Shown: piece after piece, positions 38,535-46,457 of the stretch
Position numbering within the stretch: position 1 is the stretch's first letter
How the letters are laid out: the number at the start of each line of letters is the position of its first letter
NCBI GenBank assembly: GCA_020717845.1
Contig: DYDG01000007.1
Coordinates: forward strand, 1 to 46,457
DNA: 46,457 nt
DNA from: Marinifilum sp.
GTDB lineage: Bacteria; UBA9089; CG2-30-40-21
Reading direction: 5' to 3'
Program-made: the position numbers and the translations under genes
The notes under the pieces: model-generated
Seen by the model: only the letters and a program-made list of their open reading frames with translations
Database searches by the model: none
Told to the model about the DNA's origin: nothing

Positions 38535-38563
38535 AGTATACCTTACAATGCTGCTCCTGTCAA
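38535..38563 (-). promoter_or_regulatory. sigma70 promoter of livK operon (TTGACA-N17-TATACT)
   Basis: Reverse complement TTGACA GGAGCAGCATTGTAAGG TATACT. Confidence 0.85.
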
Positions 38564-38648
38564 GCAAAAAATATCCACCTGTGTAATCGGTCAGTGAACG
38601 GTTGTTCCCCTCCCTTTCACCGACCCATTTCACATCTCTACTTTTCTA

Positions 38649-38677
38649 TTGACATCCTTAATGATTAGTGGTATACT
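38649..38677 (+). promoter_or_regulatory. sigma70 promoter of argS (TTGACA-N17-TATACT)
   Basis: TTGACA TCCTTAATGATTAGTGG TATACT; overlaps the N-terminal extension of the ORF-track call, showing that start is too far upstream. Confidence 0.85.
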
Positions 38678-38742
38678 TTAAGCCATGCAAGATTATTGTC
38701 TTTCCCACATCTGCTTTTGACACAATCATGGAGGTATATCAG

Positions 38743-40407
38743 GTGAATTTAACCATAAAACAGCAAATAAAAACAATAATAATAGATGCCCTAAAACAGG
38801 CAATGGTTGAGGGAATATTCCCTGAGGATCTATTAATTCCAGAGGTTCAGGTAGAGTCTCCCAAAAACCCTGAGTTTGGTGATTTTGCTACTAACATATC
38901 TTTTCCTTTAACCAAGATACTTAAAAAAAATCCTCGTGATATTGCGGCTATATTGATAAAATACCTCGAAAAAGAAGAAATAGTCAAAAAAGTAGAGGTT
39001 GCTGGAGCCGGGTTTATAAATTTTTGGATTGCTCCATCAAGGCTTCATGAAATACTGCAAGAGATTGATCTGAAGGGGGAAAAATACGGCAGCTCTAATA
39101 CTGGACAGGGGAAAAAGACTATAGTTGAATTTTTGAGTGCAAATCCAACCGGCCCCCTTCATGTAGGTCACGGTCGTGGGGCAGCTATCGGAGATATTAT
39201 TGGCAATATTCTTGACTTTTGCGGATATGATGTTACCAGAGAATATTATATCAATGATGTCGGCAATCAGATGGTAAAATTGGGTGCATCCCTGCAGTCC
39301 AGATACCTTGAGCTTCTGGGTGAAAGCATGCCCTTGCCAGAGGAAGGCTATCAGGGTGAGTATATGATTGATATTGCCAGGAAACTCTATGAGTTAGAAG
39401 GAGATTCATGTCGAAACAAGGATGTCCTGTATTTTAAGAATTTTGCCATGAGCGAGATTTTAGAGGATATTAAGCAAAGCCTTTTGTCTTTTGGTGTCCA
39501 CTTCAATAGCTGGTTTGCAGAAAGCACATTGTATCAGGAGGACATGATAAAAAAAGTTCTTGACAAATTAAAAGATATGGGTTATACTTATGATGCTAAT
39601 GGGGCATTATGGTTAAAAACTACTGCTTTTGAAGATGATAAAGACCGCGTTTTGATTCGAGAAAATCAAATTCCTACTTATTTCACAGGAGATATTGCTT
39701 ATCATTGTAGTAAATATGTTCGTGGATATGAACTGTTGATTGATTTATGGGGAGCAGATCATCATGGTTATATCAATCGCTTAAAGGCTGCCTGTCTTGC
39801 ATTAAATTATCCTAAAGAAAGTTTGGTTATCCTGCTTTATCAATTAGTCAGCCTCTCCAGGGGCAATCAACCTGTTTCCATGTCAACACGACAGGGTGAG
39901 TTTGTAACCTTAACCGAGGTTATCCAGGAAGTAGGAAAGGATGCAGCCAGGTTCTTTTTCTGCATGAGAAAATCAGATGCTCATCTTGACTTTGATCTGG
40001 AATTAGCTAAGTCTCAGTCACAGGAAAATCCAGTATATTATGTTCAATATGCTCATGCCAGAATATGCAGTATCCTGCGGAAAGCAAAGGAAGCAGAATT
40101 AGAGATAAAATCTTATGATAAAATTAACATGTCTGTTCTTAACCTGTCAGAAGAGTTGATGCTTCTTTCTAAAATGTCAACCCTTCAGGATGAGGTTTCA
40201 GGTTGTGCCAGATCGTTTGAACCTCATCGATTAACCATTTATCTTATGGAATTGGTATCTATCTTTCACAACTATTATAATCATCATCGCATCATTTCAT
40301 CTGAGTCTGATGTAACAGATGCCAGGCTCTTTTTGGTAAATGGGTTAAGAATAGTTCTTAAAAATACACTTTCATTGTTGGGAATAAGTGCACCAGAAGA
40401 GATGTAG
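38743..40407 (+). CDS. argS: Arginine--tRNA ligase
   Basis: 'EFLSANPTGPLHVGHGRGAAIGDIIGNIL', 'REYYINDVGNQM', 'MSTRQGEFVTL'; GTG start after GGAGGT. Confidence 0.95.
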   Translation: MNLTIKQQIKTIIIDALKQAMVEGIFPEDLLIPEVQVESPKNPEFGDFATNISFPLTKILKKNPRDIAAILIKYLEKEEIVKKVEVAGAGFINFWIAPSRLHEILQEIDLKGEKYGSSNTGQGKKTIVEFLSANPTGPLHVGHGRGAAIGDIIGNILDFCGYDVTREYYINDVGNQMVKLGASLQSRYLELLGESMPLPEEGYQGEYMIDIARKLYELEGDSCRNKDVLYFKNFAMSEILEDIKQSLLSFGVHFNSWFAESTLYQEDMIKKVLDKLKDMGYTYDANGALWLKTTAFEDDKDRVLIRENQIPTYFTGDIAYHCSKYVRGYELLIDLWGADHHGYINRLKAACLALNYPKESLVILLYQLVSLSRGNQPVSMSTRQGEFVTLTEVIQEVGKDAARFFFCMRKSDAHLDFDLELAKSQSQENPVYYVQYAHARICSILRKAKEAELEIKSYDKINMSVLNLSEELMLLSKMSTLQDEVSGCARSFEPHRLTIYLMELVSIFHNYYNHHRIISSESDVTDARLFLVNGLRIVLKNTLSLLGISAPEEM

Positions 40408-40454
40408 CATAGCCCATACAAGCAGAAAACTCTGAATTTGGTGGTATTATTGTA

Positions 40455-41111
40455 GTGAGAGAAAGCGAAAAAAAATTAGATGTCACTAAGTCAGACATTT
40501 TAGGGTTTTTTTATCGATATCCAATCCGAGCAATTCCTGTAATAGAAAAGAAGAAGATAATCGGTATCCTCTTAAAAGATACCCTGACCGCAAGAACAAG
40601 TACCCTGTCTGAATTAAATGTCCCCATGAAAAAGGTAATCTCAGAACATTTAATTCCTGTTGATACACAAAAGGATTATCATGCGTTACAAAATCTGCTT
40701 CAAAACTTCAAAAAGGTAGAGACGATTCCTGCTCTGGATCAACAGGGAAGGCTATCGGCAACCTTGAGCAAATCAGACCTTATCTGTATGTGGGAAGACC
40801 TTCCAAGAATGTATGAATTGGAATGGAAGAGGTTGTTTGATGGATTTTCGTATCCAGTAGTCATTACAAATGAAAAGGGTTGTATTGAATACACCAACCA
40901 TTCATTTTCAGATATAATTATTGTTGGCCGTGGTAGAAAGATACAAGGCAAACCCATTATTGATGTGCTTCCAAACATCCCTTTGACCCAGAAAACCCCT
41001 GTGATTGGACAGTCAATGGTCATAGATGGGGAAAATTTTGTTTGTGATGTGATGCCTATGAGTCATGGCAGCAATGGGACAGTATATTTGATCAGAACAA
41101 GCGGCACATAA
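40455..41111 (+). CDS. CBS-domain plus PAS-domain protein without visible output domain
   Basis: '[21 protein letters not shown]...[45 protein letters not shown]' (CBS-like), then '[42 protein letters not shown]' (PAS-like). Confidence 0.65.
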   Translation: MRESEKKLDVTKSDILGFFYRYPIRAIPVIEKKKIIGILLKDTLTARTSTLSELNVPMKKVISEHLIPVDTQKDYHALQNLLQNFKKVETIPALDQQGRLSATLSKSDLICMWEDLPRMYELEWKRLFDGFSYPVVITNEKGCIEYTNHSFSDIIIVGRGRKIQGKPIIDVLPNIPLTQKTPVIGQSMVIDGENFVCDVMPMSHGSNGTVYLIRTSGT

Positions 41112-41119
41112 CAAAGCTT

Positions 41120-42433
41120 GTGATGATAATTAATACAATTAAACAGGAGATGGGAAAAATGATGAACAAACACGAAGGACTAAATGTTAAAGAACTGCAG
41201 GATAAGACTATTTCAGAGTTGAGTGACCTTGCTCATGAGCTAAAAATTGAAGGGGCAAGCGGCATGAGAAAGCAAGAGCTTATTTTTGCAATATTACAGG
41301 CTCGTGCCGAGGCACAGGGACAGCTTTTTGGACAGGGGGTGCTGGAGGTATTGCCTGATGGTTATGGCTTTCTGAGATCTACAAATTATAATTATCTCCC
41401 AAGCCCAGACGATATCTATGTTTCACCGTCACAGATTAGAAAGTTTAGCCTTCATACAGGGGATACAGTCTCTGGTCAAATTCGTTCACCAAAGGAAAGC
41501 GAGAAATTTTTTGCCTTGCTCAGGGTTGAGGCTGTAAACTTTGATGAAATTGATGTTGCTTCTCAAAGAATACTATTTGATAACCTGACCCCTCTTTATC
41601 CTCAAGAAAGGATAGTCTTAGAAAGAGCACAAAATGAGATATCCATGCGGGTTATGGATATGCTTACCCCAATTGGCAAGGGACAAAGAGGGTTAATTGT
41701 TGCACCGCCAAGAACAGGAAAGACTGTCCTGCTTCAGAAATTAGCCAATAGTATCACCGCAAATCATCCGGAGGTTAAACTGATTGTCCTTCTTATTGAT
41801 GAAAGACCTGAAGAGGTTACTGATATGGCACGGTCTGTAAATGGTGAGGTAATTAGCTCAACCTTTGATGAACCGCCGCAGCGGCATGTTCAGGTAGCAG
41901 ATATGGTGATTGAAAAGGCAAAACGGCTTGTGGAACATAAACATGATGTGGTTATTCTCTTAGATAGTATTACCCGTCTTGCTCGAGCACATAATCAGGT
42001 CTGCCCTACATCAGGAAAGGTGCTTTCTGGCGGGGTAGACTCAAATGCTTTGCATCGTCCCAAGAGGTTTTTTGGAGCAGCAAGAAATATAGAAGAGGGC
42101 GGCAGCTTAACCATTATTGCTACAGCTCTTGTTGATACCGGCAGCCGTATGGATGAGGTTATCTTTGAAGAATTCAAGGGAACAGGCAATATGGAGGTTC
42201 TTCTGGACAGGTCGCTGGTAGAAAAAAGACTGTTCCCTGCAATTAATATCCTTAAGTCAGGCACAAGAAAGGAAGAGTTATTGTTGGATGAGGAAACCCT
42301 GGCCAAGGTATGGGTATTACGCAAGGTTCTTAGCTCTATGGGCCCGGTGGAAACTATGGAGTTGGTAGTTAATAAGATAAAAACAACTAAGAGTAATAAG
42401 GAATTCCTGATGGCAATAAATGTGGGGGCATAA
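41120..42433 (+). CDS. rho: Transcription termination factor Rho
   Basis: '[21 protein letters not shown]', '[26 protein letters not shown]', '[15 protein letters not shown]'-like segment, '[12 protein letters not shown]'. ATG at 41159 after AGGAG may be the true start. Confidence 0.96.
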   Translation: MMIINTIKQEMGKMMNKHEGLNVKELQDKTISELSDLAHELKIEGASGMRKQELIFAILQARAEAQGQLFGQGVLEVLPDGYGFLRSTNYNYLPSPDDIYVSPSQIRKFSLHTGDTVSGQIRSPKESEKFFALLRVEAVNFDEIDVASQRILFDNLTPLYPQERIVLERAQNEISMRVMDMLTPIGKGQRGLIVAPPRTGKTVLLQKLANSITANHPEVKLIVLLIDERPEEVTDMARSVNGEVISSTFDEPPQRHVQVADMVIEKAKRLVEHKHDVVILLDSITRLARAHNQVCPTSGKVLSGGVDSNALHRPKRFFGAARNIEEGGSLTIIATALVDTGSRMDEVIFEEFKGTGNMEVLLDRSLVEKRLFPAINILKSGTRKEELLLDEETLAKVWVLRKVLSSMGPVETMELVVNKIKTTKSNKEFLMAINVGA

Positions 42434-42458
42434 GTTTTTGGAGATTGTCCCTGCTATA

Positions 42459-42590
42459 TTTCAACCACGATTGTAGCTGCGAGGCTTGCCCTCAATCTCT
42501 TTCAACCACACTTGTAGCTGCGAGGCTTGTCCTCGCCTACCTAATAAGCGACCACAAGGGTCGCAGCTACAAAAATGCCTGTAGTCAAGC
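42459..42590. repeat. Dispersed 'TTGTAGCTGCGAGGCTTGTCCTCGC' repeats (two direct copies plus inverted GTCGCAGCTACAA)
   Basis: tttcaaccac(ga/ac)ttgtagctgcgaggcttg(c/t)cctc twice; related sequence at 1-45 and 9869-10000. Confidence 0.8.
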
Positions 42591-42728
42591 AGAATGAGTG
42601 AACCTTATCTCTTCCGATTGCTCAACAACCACATTTTTATACTCTGCAGTCAGCCCACTCATTTCTCCACATTTTGTTGCAAAACATCACAAAACACCAG
42701 AAAAGATAAAAAAAATATCAAAAATCGC

Positions 42729-42757
42729 TTGACAAAATCCATATTATAGTGTTTATT
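42729..42757 (+). promoter_or_regulatory. Candidate promoter (TTGACA-N17-TTTATT)
   Basis: Perfect -35, weak -10; upstream of a small RBS-bearing gene. Confidence 0.5.
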
Positions 42758-42821
42758 TAAGATGTAGAAACTACTCGAGTAGACAGGCTATCTTATGTAA
42801 TCCTAAAGTAAGGAGGAAAGG

Positions 42822-43005
42822 ATGGTTCGAAGAAGAAAAATGATTATCGTCATTGGAGGAGAAACATCGCTTTGCTAAAAAGACTAAATCGTTTAGCTGT
42901 TGAGATATCAAATGAATTATCCCCGACAGCAGGAGTGAGATACTTTTTGAGATAGTCCAGACAGGGTTTGTCTTGGATAGAATAGCTAAAATAGTTGATA
43001 GTTAA
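42822..43005 (+). pseudogene. Small (~61-aa) gene with two homopolymer-associated frameshifts
   Basis: AGGAGG RBS, then MVRRRK | NDYRHWRRNIALLKRLNRLAVEISNELS | PDSRSEILFEIVQTGFVLDRIAKIVDS*. Frame changes fall at A5 (42836-42840) and C4 (42921-42924). Confidence 0.55.
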
Positions 43006-43127
43006 ACGATTAAGTAAATTTCAACTGTTCTTTAATTTATTACCAAACGAATACGTTACAACAAAATACCAACAAAATGCAGCAATAAAGAATAGTAATT
43101 TTCTTTTCTTCTCCATATTTTGCGTAA

Positions 43128-43165
43128 AATGGCTGCTCCGCTAAAGGGGTGGCCATTTTGCTTTG
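43128..43165 (+). terminator. Strong hairpin (AAAATGGC...GCCATTTT) between the small gene and malQ
   Basis: AAAATGGCTGCTCC-GCTAAA-GGGGTGGCCATTTTGCTTTG. Confidence 0.6.
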
Positions 43166-43174
43166 TGTGTAACC

Positions 43175-44683
43175 CTAAAATGCTCGTCCATACAACACTG
43201 TCAATCCCAATAACCTTTCCTGACATCCATCACCCAGCATATCTTGCGTATACCGCCATGCCCAATTCTTAAGCAACACCTTGCCTGGAAGATTCATCCT
43301 TGCCCTGCTGCCAAGCCCAAGCACATCCTGGAGAGGGATAATAGCTGTGTCAGCCACAGAACTCAGAGCCAGACGAATAATCTCCCAATGTTTTTCATTT
43401 TTTCCTCCTATTTTCGTTTTTCCAATATACTTTAAGACATACTCACGTTCAGCTTTCGTGCTTGTTCTATTGAGCCAGCCAATGGTGGTGTCATTGTCGT
43501 GCGTCCCTGTATAAACCACGCAATTTTTATGATAATTATGCGGTAAATAGGGGTTGTTTGAATCCGAACCAAAGGCAAAATGCAGTATCTTCATGCCAGG
43601 AAATAAAAACTGATCCCTCAATGCTTCTACCTCTGAGGTAATTACCCCAAGATCCTCGGCAATAAGGGGCAGCTTCCCAAGAGACTGATTAATTACATTA
43701 AACAGATCAGCCCCAGGACCCTTAACCCATCGACCGTTTATAGCTGTTTTTTCCCTGGACAGCACCTCCCAGTAAGCCTCAAAGCCACGAAAATGATCCA
43801 GTCGAATAATATCAACCAGCCTCAACATCATTTGAAACCGTTTAACCCACCAGTCATAACCGTTCTCTGCCATAACATCCCATCGATAAAGTGGATTACC
43901 CCACAACTGCCCTGTTCGGCTAAAGTAATCCGGCGGCACACCAGCAACCACAGCTGGCTTACCAGTATCATCCAGCTGAAACAACCCTGGGTGTGACCAG
44001 ACATCTGAACTGTTATAAGCAACAAAAATGGGTATATCCCCAATTATCTTGATCTGCCTGTCAGAAGCATATTGCTTTAGCCTCAGCCATTGTTTAACAA
44101 AGGTATATTGCAAATACTTATGAAACAAGATCGAGTCAGACAAGCTATGAGACGCCTCTTTGATTGCCCTTGTTTCCCGTCGAGCCACACCTCTGTCCCA
44201 CTTATTCCATGATAATCCCCCAAAGGAGTCCTTTAATGCTATAAACAGGCTGTAATCGTCCAACCATGCTTGATTTTCTGCACAGAATCTTTCGAAACCT
44301 TCGAAATTCGTATCCTTCTGGTTCTTAAACCGTTCAAACGAACGCTGAAGCATATCCATCTTACACCCTATAACCGCAGGATAATCGACATAATCTTCAG
44401 GAAATGCAGGGACATTCGTCAGGTCAGCCTCCTGAAGCAACCCCTCCTTAGCCAATTCCTCCAGGCTGACAAGCAAAGGATTGCCCGCAAAGGCTGAAAA
44501 GCAGTTATAAGGCGAGTTTCCATAACCAGTTGGTCCCAAGGGAAGCACCTGCCATAATCTCTGCCCGCTTCTTGCCAGAAAATCAACAAATTGATACGCC
44601 CCCTCCCCCATATCGCCAATCCCAAACCTGCTCGGAAAGGATGTAGGGTGTAATAAGATTCCACTTGCTCTTGAAAATTGCAT
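43175..44683 (-). CDS. malQ: 4-alpha-glucanotransferase (amylomaltase)
   Basis: 'RASGILLHPTSFPSRFGIGDMGEGAYQFVDFL', 'WQVLPLGPTGYGNSPYNCFSAFAGNPLLVS', 'IRLDHFRGFEAYW', 'YTGTHDNDTTIGW'. Confidence 0.96.
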   Translation of the reverse strand: MQFSRASGILLHPTSFPSRFGIGDMGEGAYQFVDFLARSGQRLWQVLPLGPTGYGNSPYNCFSAFAGNPLLVSLEELAKEGLLQEADLTNVPAFPEDYVDYPAVIGCKMDMLQRSFERFKNQKDTNFEGFERFCAENQAWLDDYSLFIALKDSFGGLSWNKWDRGVARRETRAIKEASHSLSDSILFHKYLQYTFVKQWLRLKQYASDRQIKIIGDIPIFVAYNSSDVWSHPGLFQLDDTGKPAVVAGVPPDYFSRTGQLWGNPLYRWDVMAENGYDWWVKRFQMMLRLVDIIRLDHFRGFEAYWEVLSREKTAINGRWVKGPGADLFNVINQSLGKLPLIAEDLGVITSEVEALRDQFLFPGMKILHFAFGSDSNNPYLPHNYHKNCVVYTGTHDNDTTIGWLNRTSTKAEREYVLKYIGKTKIGGKNEKHWEIIRLALSSVADTAIIPLQDVLGLGSRARMNLPGKVLLKNWAWRYTQDMLGDGCQERLLGLTVLYGRAF

Positions 44684-44735
44684 ACTATGCTCCTTTTTTT
44701 CTCATTCCCCCTTAAAAAAGGGGGTCAGGGGGTTG

Positions 44736-45851
44736 TTACCCCTTAGCTCGAGAAAGAAGAAATATTCCGACCACACCAAAGATGATATTAGCCAGCCAGG
44801 CAGCAAGTATTGCCGGAAGCACGCCTGCATGCCCCATAGACCTTCCAATACCAATGGATTCCCAGTAGAGGAAGCTGACTAAGATGCTGATCCCAAAGCC
44901 GGCAGCTATTGCCCCCCTTGTGCTTTGAAGGGCAATGCTTGTGCCAAGCAAGGCAATGATAAAGCTGGCAAAGGGAAAGGATGTCTTTAGGTAAAAATCC
45001 ACTAATTTATCCTCAACCCCATTGCCACTTCTCTTGAGAAGCACAATATTTCGCCATAAATCAACCATGCTCATCTCTTCTGCCTTTACCCTGCCAGCTG
45101 TGATAATATCCTGTATCTCGTCAGGTGTTTCCAGAACAGCCAGCCTTTTTTTATCAAACCTCTGCTCAGAGATTATCCTGCCTGCGGATGAAAAAGAGGG
45201 AAAAGACGAAAACCTTCGCTCTATGCCATTAAATAGCAGCCATTGATTATCTATCCATTCAGCTGTTTGGGCATCAATCCGCAGAGAGATAGACTTATCT
45301 GCCCGATAATCCTTGACCTCCACAGCCTCCATTCTTGTTCTATCATCATTAATCATACCAATATTGAGAAATCTATTTCCTGCTGTTCGAAATGAGACAT
45401 TATAGCTGTTTTTGTCCTCTTGCTTTCCTTCCATCTTTATGTCTTTGGTATATTCAGCCTTCGTATTAGCTACAGGAATCAAAAATTCGTTTACCCCCAT
45501 GGCAAGAATGCTGACAAAAAAAGCTGCTGTCAACACAGGTGAAATAATCTTGGACAAGCTTACCCCAGATGCCTTCATAGCCGTTATCTCGCTGTTCCTC
45601 AAGAGGAGGCTAAAACAGGAAATGGTAGCCAACAAAACAGCTACTGGGATAATAAGAAAGACAACAAAGGGAATCTTATACCCAAAATACATCATCACCG
45701 TAAGAATAGGCACCTTTTTTTCACTGATCATAGGGATTATCTCAAATAGATCGGTAATCAGGATTATCCCTGTAAAGAATATCAAGCCAGAGAAGAAAAA
45801 CTTTAGGAATGTGTGGACAATGTATTGTTGAAGTATCTTCATTTTTTCCAT
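44736..45851 (-). CDS. LPS export permease LptF/LptG family (YjgP/YjgQ)
   Basis: 'YIVHTFLKFFFSGLIFFTGIILITDLFEI', 'EITAMKASGVSLSKIISPVL', C-terminal 'LANIIFGVVGIFLLSRAKG'. Confidence 0.88.
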   Translation of the reverse strand: MEKMKILQQYIVHTFLKFFFSGLIFFTGIILITDLFEIIPMISEKKVPILTVMMYFGYKIPFVVFLIIPVAVLLATISCFSLLLRNSEITAMKASGVSLSKIISPVLTAAFFVSILAMGVNEFLIPVANTKAEYTKDIKMEGKQEDKNSYNVSFRTAGNRFLNIGMINDDRTRMEAVEVKDYRADKSISLRIDAQTAEWIDNQWLLFNGIERRFSSFPSFSSAGRIISEQRFDKKRLAVLETPDEIQDIITAGRVKAEEMSMVDLWRNIVLLKRSGNGVEDKLVDFYLKTSFPFASFIIALLGTSIALQSTRGAIAAGFGISILVSFLYWESIGIGRSMGHAGVLPAILAAWLANIIFGVVGIFLLSRAKG

Positions 45852-45864
45852 CCCGCTTGTAAAC

Positions 45865-45891
45865 GCACCTAAAGGTGCTCACTACATGCTT
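45865..45891. repeat. Dispersed hairpin repeat copy 3 (GCACC-TAAA-GGTGC-TCACTACATGCTT)
   Basis: Same structure as 5567-5594 with a compensatory stem change. Confidence 0.7.
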
Positions 45892-45976
45892 GTAGCTATT
45901 CCCCTTAATAAACTTATTGTTACCCACAAATCCTGCTGGACAAACTTATGGTGGTGATAACGCATGAGAGTTGCCT

Positions 45977-46118
45977 GTCCTCCTCCCAATCGTGCGAAAC
46001 CTAAAAAGTTATTCATCAGCGTTCTAACTCTTTTCTGATTCCTTAACTAATTATGTAGACAATTCAAATTTAACTTAATTTTGAATTACCCACATAAGAT
46101 TCGTTAAAGAATCAACAA
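45977..46118 (-). repeat. Long dispersed intergenic repeat, copy B (inverted relative to 19132-19382)
   Basis: Reverse complement GATTCTTTAACGAATCTTATGTGGGTAA...TAGTTAAGGAATCAGAAAAGAGTTAGAACGCTGATGAATAACTTTTTAGGTT...GGAGGACAGG. Confidence 0.85.
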
Positions 46119-46264
46119 AAATGTGGGATTTAGATGTGTTTGCCCTGTCTGGCTACTAAGCAAATATTGACAATAGTCCAAACGAGTAATAGGTTGCTTT
46201 GTTAGTTTCATAGTAGCAAGTATACACATTACCATTTCTTTTGTCAACTATTTTTTTGTTTTGC

Positions 46265-46372
46265 GTAAGTCCTGTTATTGATGATTTTGGGCTTAAACCA
46301 TTGACGTCTATGCAGGCAGATGATTTTCATGAAGTTATCAGTGAACGATATAAAGATTTTTCGCTCCTATAG
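46265..46372 (+). pseudogene. IstB (IS21 helper ATPase) internal fragment
   Basis: VSPVIDDFGLKPLTSMQADDFHEVISERYKDFSLL* corresponds to the IstB Walker B region ('LLVIDDFGLKPL...DLYEVIxERY'). Confidence 0.75.
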
Positions 46373-46394
46373 CTAATAATACACGAAATATTGA

Positions 46395-46423
46395 TTGACA
46401 AAAGGGAGGTGAATGTTTATACT
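46395..46423 (+). promoter_or_regulatory. sigma70 promoter (TTGACA-N17-TATACT) for a gene beyond the window
   Basis: TTGACA AAAGGGAGGTGAATGTT TATACT. Confidence 0.8.
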
Positions 46424-46457
46424 GTATTTATCTGGTGAAACAAAAGCAGTCTCTACT

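Noticed and set aside
38586-38632. Imperfect hairpin GGTCAGTGAA...TTCACCGACC between livK and argS promoters
   Set aside because: One mismatch and a long loop; no evidence for terminator or regulatory function.
1-46457. CRISPR array, prophage, integron attC array or rRNA operon
   Set aside because: No regularly spaced repeat-spacer pattern, phage structural genes, attC series or rRNA sequence seen.

Overview
AT-rich bacterial chromosomal window, probably from an uncultured or candidate-phylum bacterium; the lineage cannot be settled from sequence alone. Recognised housekeeping genes: ruvX, alaS, dapA, a pilT/pilU-like ATPase, nadB, htpX, livKHMGF, argS, rho, malQ, lptF/G-like, and a tRNA-His/Arg/Pro cluster. 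Large surface or secreted proteins: a tandem clostripain (C11) protein, a 1534-aa OmpA-domain protein with duplicated C-terminal modules, and a CARDB-like protein. The best candidate for an unusual system is a translationally coupled three-gene cassette (HNH+C-terminal domain, 74-aa middle component, DUF2326-like SMC/ABC ATPase; ABC three-component type) inserted co-directionally inside the branched-chain amino-acid (liv) operon, between livK and livH. Other highlights: a 442-aa protein with 14 perfectly phased 21-aa repeats; a bS22/AURKAIP1-COX24-like micro-ORF absent from the ORF track, probably starting at TTG; a small gene between rho and malQ broken by two homopolymer frameshifts; relics of three transposase-related genes (REP-associated HTH, DDE integrase C-terminus, IstB); a PEP-CTERM tail apparently fused in frame to a glycosyltransferase; and several families of dispersed palindromic or MITE-like repeats. 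All family assignments come from recalled motifs; no database search was run.
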